The notes beneath the pieces were generated by a model. That model had not been told where the DNA came from and ran no database searches. It worked only from the letters and a program-made list of their open reading frames with translations. Positions 56,990 to 64,000 of a DNA stretch of 64,000 nucleotides are shown one piece after another. This DNA is from Sorex araneus. Taxonomy: Eukaryota > Chordata > Mammalia > Eulipotyphla > Soricidae. A program made the position numbers and the translations under genes. Position 1 is the stretch's first letter. The number at the start of each line of letters is the position of its first letter. The stretch covers positions 11,289,995-11,353,994 of the forward strand of contig NC_073312.1 of the NCBI RefSeq assembly GCF_027595985.1, read 5' to 3'.

Positions 56990-58550
56990 AGTTAGAATAA
57001 AAATTGCTTTCTTGACCTTTGAAGAGCAGTCACGAATGGCTAAAGTGTCCAAGAGAGATGCTTTTACCACTTTGCTGGGGGAAATAATTATGTTCTTATT
57101 TCTTTAAGAGGAGCTAGACCACTTGTTTTGCTCACAGACCATGGCTGGGTTAAGAGTTCAGTTCAGGCAGACCTTGTTTCTGCATCTCTCCTGGCATGCT
57201 TCCGTCATAACTTACGTTATGTTACTTAATCCTTGGCTCATCTCATCCAGAAACAGCCAAAGAAGATGATAATATATGTCTCCTTTAAAGTAGACAGAGA
57301 ACACTTAGACTGATTTCAGGGATCACAGCCTCCAAATATGAAATCATGTTATTCATTAAACCACTGTATGACCTACTGCAAAGGAGCTCCGGAAAACAAT
57401 GTTTTTCTATTTACAGAAATGTTTTTCTCACAAGAGATATAGCACCCAAGGAGGAGTAAACAGTTTGTATTGCCAAACAGGAAATACTAATCCCAAACTG
57501 ACACTGTATCTGTGTATTTGGGGGGTATGTGAAGTCCAGAGCCTAATTAGTGTCTTTCATAGCACATCCTGGGCTTACTAATGATTTGTGGGCTTGGAAA
57601 CACTCAGTGGAAAATAGGAAATCTAAAACCATATTCAATTCTTAATTTAGAAACAAACCTGCAAATCAGGGTTATTTTTTATTTTACTGCTTTTTTTCCT
57701 TTTCCAGGAAAATGGAACCATCAATGCCTTTTCAGGTTACATAAATGGCAATGTGCAAGGAGACGTTTTGTCTTTTCCTGGGGCGGTGAGATGTGAGGGT
57801 CCTTTCAGCAACCAACCAGAGAAAAGGTTGCTCAGTCCTTATGTTCTCCCTGGATTAGATGATGTTTAGATTCATACTGAAGCTTTATAGTTTCTGGACC
57901 ACATAGTTGGTTGGCCCACCATAAGCCATTACGATTTATGAATATTACAACTCAACAATCATAACTGCACAGGGGTGTGTGCATCTTACTTATCATGTGT
58001 GTGTGCTGAGTGTTTAATTTTTATTACTCTTCTCATTTCTTCATGTCTTAATAGGAGAACTGAAACACTACCACCACCAACCATCACTCAGCAGCTGATC
58101 GGCTGTCTTTCAACCTACAACCAGCTCGCGGAACACAGGACTGAGCAAGAGAGACAAGGTCCCCAACTTCCTGAATTACACTGCATGTGAGATGCTCATT
58201 AATAAAGAGCCTGAGAAATTAAGGTAATTTCTTTCCTTGCCCTTTAGCATACTCTGTTACTGTAGGGAGCCTAATTTATTTTTTAATTGATATCGAGGAA
58301 AGTCCAGTCTGTAGCTTTTTTTAAAATATATTTTATAAAGTAGTTCACAATATTTTATTACATTTAGTATTTAAACAACAATTCCACCTTTCGTACCCAT
58401 GCAGACCCCAATTCCTGTCCCAAAGCAGAACCAAAATAATATATTTTTGTGTTGCTTGTTATGAAAAACCACTGAAAATGCTACAAAAAGTATCCTTAGA
58501 GGAAAGAGTGTGAAGATTGTTGTATTTCACCCAAGGGCCATTAAGTCCTT
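56990..58550. other. Unique non-coding sequence
   Basis: No exon or young repeat recognised. Confidence 0.35.
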
Positions 58551-58565
58551 CTATAAGAGATCACT

Positions 58566-59251
58566 TGGGGGACAGAGTCTCTTGCCCCTGCACCTGGCTG
58601 TCTTTAAAGGGGCCCCTTGAAGGGGCCTGGTTGAGTTTCCCTCACCACCCCGAGCAGAGCCCCAGCAGCAGCAGACCTCCAGAACCCAGCCACAGCCATG
58701 CTCAAGGCCATTCTGCACATGCTTGGATGAGCCTCACGTATGAAGGAACTGGCAGAGGAACCCAGGTGTGCGGGACCTGGGGCTGAGATCTCCAAGCCTG
58801 CTAGGATCAGGACTGGGCCTCTTCCACCCAGATCCCCCATTTTCCATTAGCTAGGCAGTCACACCCAGAAACTGCCCCCTCAGCGTTATGTAATCCCATC
58901 AACAGCCAACATCCAGAGACTATAAAACCAAGCTCTTGGAAGCGCGAGGCTGCATCATGTGACATCTTATAGCCTAGTTCTCCCTCTCGGAGAACCTGGC
59001 AAGCTACCGAGAGTATCCTGCCCGCACATGAGCACATGAGATCCTGGCAAGCTCCCTGTGGTGTATTCATATGCCAAAAACAGTAACAATGATGGGTCTC
59101 ATTTCCCTGGCCCTGAAAGAGCCTCTAATGCAGCACCATTGGGAAGGACGAGTAAAGAGAGGCTGCTAAAATCTCAGGGCTAGGACAAATAGAAACGTTA
59201 CTAGGCCCACTCGAGCAAATCGATGATCATCAGGATGACAGTGATACAGTG
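58566..59251 (+). mobile_element. Full-length ~687-bp retroposon (CAGTGA tail)
   Basis: A perfect 13-bp TSD ATAAGAGATCACT at 58553-58565 and 59252-59264 sets both ends. A 5' module of ~390 bp (GAGTCTCTTGCCCC, GGATGAGCCTCACGTATGAA, CTGAGATCTCCAAGCCTGC, a TATA-like GACTATAAAACC near 58917-58928) is followed by the long-SINE-like 3' module (CTCGGAGAACCTGGCAAGC, TATGCCAAAAACAGTAAC). A ~90-bp insert (TCTCATTTCCCTGGCCCTG ... CTAGGACAAAT) is absent from the SINE. The end is GATGACAGTGATACAGTG. There is no poly-A tail and no sizeable frame, so it must be non-autonomous. The partner LINE is unknown. Confidence 0.92.
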
Positions 59252-59279
59252 ATAAGAGATCACTAACATGTTGTTTAAG

Positions 59280-59345
59280 ATTGAGCCTTGTGTGGTTTTT
59301 ATATTTATTTATATATATATCTGTAAAAATATATAATTTCCTCTA
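59280..59345. repeat. AT-rich low-complexity tract
   Basis: (TATT)n/(TA)n-like stretch. Confidence 0.6.
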
Positions 59346-59444
59346 GGATTGGTTACCTCCTACTTTGAACCCCATCAAATGTGGTGTGGTACTCTTGGAG
59401 TATGGGTAGGGTGTGTCCTATGAAGTGTAACGAGGCCACATTCC

Positions 59445-59660
59445 AAGAATAGGTTCATGGGTGAGGCTCAGCCTGAGCATGTGGAGAGCAGCTATGAGCC
59501 TGGTGGTGGGGACAGTGGAGTTCTGGGGCTTTTGGCTGCCAGGGCTGGGTCCCTCGGGATGGAGAGGGATCTCACCCCCCACCCCCGGGCGTCCTGAGTG
59601 AAACAGCCTGGCAAGGGGTCTGGTGGCATGGTGACGAGATTATCTGGTGCCAGCCAGAGG
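59445..59660 (-). mobile_element. Possible diverged fragment of the 687-bp retroposon 5' module
   Basis: GGTTCATGGGTGAGGCTCAG, CATGTGGAGAGCAGCTATG and CTTTTGGCTGCCAGGG resemble 31523-31620 in the same orientation, at low identity. Confidence 0.4.
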
Positions 59661-59664
59661 TAAC

Positions 59665-60020
59665 ACTTGTTTGCCAGTGAGAGACTGAGTACATGGGTCA
59701 GACCATACATGAGAAAAGAATTCTAGCCTTCCAGCACCAGCAACCTGCTCCGAAAACAATCCCTTTTCTACAATAATCCATCCCTGATGGGGGCCGTGAG
59801 CTCAGATCTGGAGGAATCAAACTGTTCTCTAGGAATAACCTGGGGGTCAGATCACTGACCTTGTAACAAGGGGTCTCAGACTTGGAGAATTACTGACAGC
59901 TTCCCTGATATTTTTGATCCTGCTTTGGGCCAACAAGTCACCACAGAGCCCCATCCACCAAAAGAGGGGCCTTCCTTTCCTGGCCCCTTATCTTTAGCCT
60001 TGAATCAGGCAGCCTGAAGC
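59665..60020. other. Unique non-coding sequence
   Basis: Nothing recognised. Confidence 0.3.
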
Positions 60021-60021
60021 C

Positions 60022-60023
<2 letters not shown>

Positions 60024-60062
<39 letters not shown>
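60024..60062. repeat. (CA)n microsatellite
   Basis: About 18 CA units. Confidence 0.95.
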
Positions 60063-60367
60063 CTTGGGCCCCTATCAAAGAACAGTAAGTGGGAGTTCTG
60101 GTTGTAGAGCAAGTTCTGGGCAAACAGCTTGAGAACTTCCCTGAATTAACAACAAACACTAACCCAGCACCGGGAACGTGACTGAGTGGCTTAGTCTCTG
60201 TCTTGAAGGTGTGAGGCACCAAGTGTGATCCCCATCACTGCTCCACACAGCCAAGTGTGATCTTCAGATCCCTGGGTGCCACAAGGAAGTGTGCACAGTC
60301 CTGGGCACATCACAAGCAAGAGTGTGATCTCAGACATCAAAATAGCAAGAGAAATCTGTCATCTGTC

Positions 60368-60695
60368 ACATGATCATCTTTCGGTACCTATATTGCAAAC
60401 CATAATGCCTAAAAGGAGGAAGGGAGGGACAGACAAAGGGGGAGGGAGGGAAGGAGGGGGAGAAGAAAGGAAGGAGTGAGAGAGAGAGAGAGCGAGTGAG
60501 TGAGAGAGAGAGAGAACTGCCATAGAGACAGAAAGTCTGGAGGTTTGTGGAAGGAAAACTGGGGATATTGGTGGTGGGAAAATGTATGCTGGGGAAGGGT
60601 TGGGTGTTGGAACATTTTATGAGTGAAACCCAATCATGAACAACTTTGCAACTGTGATTCTCACACTGTTTCAATAAAACAAACAAATAAATAAA
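60368..60695 (+). mobile_element. L1 3'UTR with GA tract and poly-A end
   Basis: TACCTATATTGCAAACCATA, ATGCCTAAAAGGAGGAAG, a GGGA/GAGA tract (60418-60513), TGCCATAGAGACAGAAAG, GGGATATTGGTGGTGGG, AACCCAATCATGAACAAC and TTTCAATAAAAC(AAAT)n. Confidence 0.92.
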
Positions 60696-60879
60696 AACCA
60701 CTTAGAAATAAAATCACTTTTGGACATGGAGGTTGGGGACCCCCAAGCAATGCTCATGGCCCTAGCCTCCCTCCTAGCAATTCATGGTGAATGGTTTGTT
60801 GCAAGGGCCAGAGAGCGTTTTGGTGCTCTGGTCCTTTGGTGATGGGGGTTATCTGGACCAAACCTGGTGATAACTCAGG

Positions 60880-60985
60880 GACTTCCAGGGCTGCACAGGG
60901 CAATGCCTAAAAGACCAGATGGTGTTAGATCGAACTAGGGTGATAGTGTGCAAGGCATTTGCCTTAACTCTGACCCCCAAATCTT
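60880..60985 (-). mobile_element. Possible ancient SINE remnant
   Basis: ATCGAACTAGGGTGATAGTG and GTGCAAGGCATTTGCC look like antisense B-box and anticodon-arm phrases of the SINE. Weak. Confidence 0.35.
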
Positions 60986-61139
60986 CACCCCAAATTGAGG
61001 TAAAGGCTTTCTTTGGGATTAGATGTCCTGGGAACATTTCCAGGTAGGAGTTGTTCTGGTTAGCACCCAACATCCCCATGAGGGGGGAGGCAGGCCTTCT
61101 CCCCACAGGCAGAGCACGGGGCACATGCGGCTCACCATC

Positions 61140-61620
61140 AGAGTTCCATTAAAACCAGGTCGCTCCAGAAGATTATTTTTCAAAACGTCACACAAATCAT
61201 CCTATGCAACCTCACTTACTGTGCTCTCTAGGCCTCGCATAGTTTCTTGTTATCGAAGCAATATAATTAAGTAGGAGAACAATTCATTATTTTAGACTGG
61301 TGGTCTAAAGGAATTTCATTTACCACGTCAAGATGAGGCACAGAAGCTGCAGGCTAGCAGAATTTACATCAAAATACGCTGGGGGATGCAATACAATTGC
61401 AGGGGCTTCAATATTTATTGTAAGCCTTACGTGCTTTATCCTTTTTGCACTTTGAGTTCTTAAATACCAGACATTTGGACATTCCAAACAGGAATTAGAG
61501 ATGGCTTCAAAAAGTCCAAAGCACTGTTCATTTCCTATTCGTTTCCATGGCCACTTGGCGTTGCTGAGTGAAACTGGCTGTCAGAGAACATCTTAGTAGT
61601 GGCTCTGGGTCACTCAGCCC
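61140..61620. promoter_or_regulatory. Candidate conserved non-coding element
   Basis: Repeat-free, with GCAATATAATTAAG, GAACAATTCATTA, CAATACAATTGCAG and a CRE-like AAACGTCACA site. Inference from motif texture only. Confidence 0.22.
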
Positions 61621-61744
61621 AGGGCCAGCTGGGAAGGATGCTGCCTCTTTAGGAACCATGCAGATATGGGCATGATTTAGAAGCGTTTAGTCGTTACTAA
61701 TTTGAATACCAAATAGCAGATATAAATGGACTACACTCGCACGT

Positions 61745-61808
61745 GACAGGGACAAATGGAGATGTTGCTGGCGCCCGCTCGAGCAAATCGAAGATCAACG
61801 GGTTGACA
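61745..61808 (+). mobile_element. 5'-truncated 3' end of the 687-bp retroposon
   Basis: GGGACAAATGGAGATGTTGC, GCCCGCTCGAGCAAATCG and GATCAACGGGTTGACA. The GGACAAATGGAG phrase is diagnostic of the 687-bp element; the long SINE has CTCACAATGGAG at this place. Confidence 0.7.
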
Positions 61809-61891
61809 AGTGATTTAAGTGACAATTTGGATACCAAGAGCTATCACGAAGAATCAAATAAGCAGATGCGCCAAAAACATCTACCCAAGGG

Positions 61892-61978
61892 CAGGGAATG
61901 AAGGTCAGCGGTGGAGAACTTGCCTTCCACATGTGAGGCCTTGGGAATGAGTGCAAAGGGGTGTAACCCAGATCCCAG
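61892..61978 (+). mobile_element. Decayed tRNA-like SINE fragment
   Basis: GGTCAGCGGTGGAGAACTTG, CCTTCCACATGTGAGGCC and TTGGGAATGAGTGC resemble an A-box to B-box interval. Weak. Confidence 0.4.
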
Positions 61979-62112
61979 ATTCTAGAAAAAAACAAACAAA
62001 CAAGTATCTGCATTGTAAAATAGGAAATCTCTGTTTCCCTATTGACACATGCAGATATGCCCTAAAGAGAAAGCAATATAATTGACTAATCACTGTTTAA
62101 GTGGTAAGCTGC

Positions 62113-62258
62113 AACCAGTGGTTCTCTGGTCTTACTCCTGGAACTGACACAGAATTACACCTGTGGGACTTCAGGAATCCTATGCAGTGCCAAGGACTGA
62201 ACCCAGGCTGGCTGCTTGCAAGGCAAAAGCCTCACCCACCCTGCTGTCTCTCCAGCCC
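62113..62258 (-). mobile_element. Short-form SINE, diverged
   Basis: TCTTACTCCTGGAACTGACA, GACTGAACCCAGGCTGGC, GCTTGCAAGGCAAAAGCC and CTGTCTCTCCAGCCC. Confidence 0.85.
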
Positions 62259-62259
62259 T

Positions 62260-62630
62260 GTAAATACATCTTCTTAAGCCACTAAATCTGCAATGAACAC
62301 TACCACAAAGAAACATGGGACATTCCATTGTCGTTAGTAAAAACTCTAGACTCATAAAGGCAGTGAGTTGGTATTAGTAGACTCCAGCAGTAACAACCTA
62401 ATCACAAAATTACTGATGTGTGTTTTTTCACAATTATGCAAACAATTAATAAGTACAGTAATAAAATACTGCACATCAAATGAAATTGCCTTGGAAAGAA
62501 CATTCTTGCTTGATATATCAACATACTACCAGCATTGTACATTGGAACAAAGCCTCAGAAAAAGTCATTCATTTTGAAATGCTTGCCTCCCAAGTCTGCG
62601 TAAAAGCAGTCACCACTATATATTTTAATT
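62260..62630. other. AT-rich unique sequence
   Basis: Nothing recognised. Confidence 0.35.
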
Positions 62631-62634
62631 TTCC

Positions 62635-63210
62635 AGGAAAACAGCTTCATTAGGCGTGAAAGGTTAATTGAAGGTTTAAGTAGAGCTCAGGGATCAGTGT
62701 GGGGGTCTGTGGTGAATTCACAGCCTGTTTCAGGAAGACTTGAATGAGAGCTGTAAACTGTTTGCCCTGCTGAAATGTTTTACTACCTCATTTACTATCT
62801 GTCTTCTTTTACGGCTTGTATTTGTAGTTCTTCTAAACCTTTAATGGCTACAGTTTTATTTCACTGTAATCAGATTTAAATGGAAATACCATGCTGGGAT
62901 GTTTAAGTGTTTTCCTTCTGATTGTATATAGCTACATATTACTGATCAGAGTCTTGGCCATCCCTCGCATGATGAAGAAAGTGACTTTGGGAAACTTGGA
63001 TCTTACACAGAGGCTAGTGACGGTGCAGACTTAACATTCCACGCGGCCACCTCTGCCAATGTGCAACTAGGGCTGGATGCATAATTAGAAAATATGCATT
63101 TCCATTTTAATTTATCTGCTGGAAGGCCAGCACCACTGAAGTCATTATTAGGCAAAGCTCCAAAGGTTACATTATTGAATAAAAATTAAAATACTTCAAG
63201 TGCTGAAGAC
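62635..63210. promoter_or_regulatory. Candidate conserved non-coding element, likely enhancer-type
   Basis: Repeat-free. GATGCATAATTAGAAAATAT with adjacent ATGCATTTCC combines POU-octamer-like and homeodomain cores. AGGTTAATTGAAGG, TCATTAGGCG, GTCATTATTAGGC and CTCCAAAGGTTACATT lie nearby. The texture resembles vertebrate developmental enhancers; conservation is untested. Confidence 0.3.
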
Positions 63211-63214
63211 AGTA

Positions 63215-64000
63215 GAATGACAAATGGACTAGTCAGTCACATTTGTCTGAAGGTTTAAAGAATTGTTTCTCCTTCCCTGCTGAAAGCCAATGACACTCTG
63301 GATGTCAGGGTTTGAGCACCAACAATAACTGCATCCTGGTTATAAAATTTGGCTTGGCCTTTAGCACATAATAATATTTTAAAATTTCATTTAGAGATGT
63401 GTGTGCAAGTTATAGAAAATGTGATCCTTCTCCAGGACCAGAGATGACAGTTTGTGTTATATTGCTGAGCATTTCCCACATTTCAAAAGAGCAGTTCTCT
63501 CATTGGCTAGAGGGTACTGAGTAAATCACTACTGATACTGTTTCAAGTCACCATTTAATTGCAAACCCTTGTGACTCTTAACAAGTAAATCCTCTCTTAT
63601 GCCTTATCAATTCTAATTTCAATTACATAGTAGGAAATTTTCCAGGTTCATTTAAACTATTCTAATTCTTTTCTCTTTTTCTAACTATGTAAATTACAAG
63701 AATTAGCCTTGCAGAGACCTGACCTTTCCGTGTTGTTAGGTGAATTTCCATTAAGAATTTCCTCTTTTTAAGACAAATGAGGAATTTCAATTTTTTTTTC
63801 ATTAAAAAAATCTGATATATGATAAACTCTCATTTTGAGTTCTAATCCTCCTGAATTTAGGTTCATTAATATGTGTGATACTCTTGAAGGTAGTGAACTA
63901 TGAGATTTTGTAACAATGTCTATACTTTATTCTTCATTAGAAACACTGTAGTTTAGCATTTCTACTAGTAAAAGGCCATTGTTGCTTTAAATTAAAATGT
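63215..64000. other. AT-rich unique sequence
   Basis: No repeat, exon or RNA gene recognised up to the window end. Confidence 0.4.

Overview
The window looks like non-coding mammalian nuclear DNA, most probably from a shrew (Soricidae, Sorex-like). The evidence is a dense set of SINEs with one recurring tRNA-derived head (GGGGCTGGAGCGATAGCACA, an A-box-like TAGCACAGYGGG and a B-box-like GGGTTCGAATCC). To my knowledge this head is characteristic of shrew (SOR-type) SINEs. Many L1 3' ends with one shared lineage-specific 3'UTR support the same view. I found no convincing protein-coding exon, tRNA, rRNA or other functional gene. Open frames are short (179-210 codons at most) and almost all lie in repeats, simple-sequence DNA or antisense to them. 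The window is best read as intergenic or intronic sequence.

Layout. 1-8.8 kb: mixed unique DNA, two SINEs, L1 3'UTR fragments (one with an 11-bp target-site duplication, TSD) and GA/CA microsatellites. 8.8-11.5 kb: one SINE, then repeat-free DNA with conserved-enhancer-like composition. 11.5-13.4 kb: an antisense L1 3' end split by a ~1.28-kb solo LTR (TG...CA ends, 6-bp TSD). 14.86-16.41 kb: a complete 1.52-kb non-autonomous retroelement (CpG-rich 296-bp tandem monomers, a middle without L1 ORFs, an L1-type 3' tail) between 18-bp TSDs. 16.4-18.7 kb: an old antisense L1 ORF2 remnant cut by SINEs and by a ~450-bp polypurine block containing (GGGAA)n. 21.88-23.53 kb: a 5'-inverted L1 carrying three nested SINEs, each with its own TSD. 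23.7-24.2 kb: two more SINEs. 24.2-29.6 kb: mostly unique. 29.65-30.43 kb: sense L1 ORF2 fragment. 31.0-31.7 kb and 58.57-59.25 kb: two full-length copies of a ~687-bp retroposon. 32-44.3 kb: many SINEs and L1 ends in unique DNA. 44.3-46.4 kb and 48.4-56.8 kb: AT-rich and poor in young repeats. 46.4-47.6 kb: a second copy of the LTR family, inserted in a SINE. 56.8-62.3 kb: SINEs, the 687-bp element and an L1 end. 62.3-64 kb: unique DNA with homeodomain/POU-like motifs.

How the parts relate. One tRNA-like head is joined to two tails. The short SINE ends in A-rich sequence, as expected for L1-driven copying. The ~255-bp long SINE ends in (CAGTGA)n. The long tail is an internally deleted form of the 3' part of the 687-bp retroposon, so the two families are linked by a module swap. 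The best candidates for undescribed biology are the 687-bp retroposon family with its chimeric SINE derivative, and the monomer-promoter plus L1-tail composite. All family statements rest on reading repeats within this window; no database comparison was possible.
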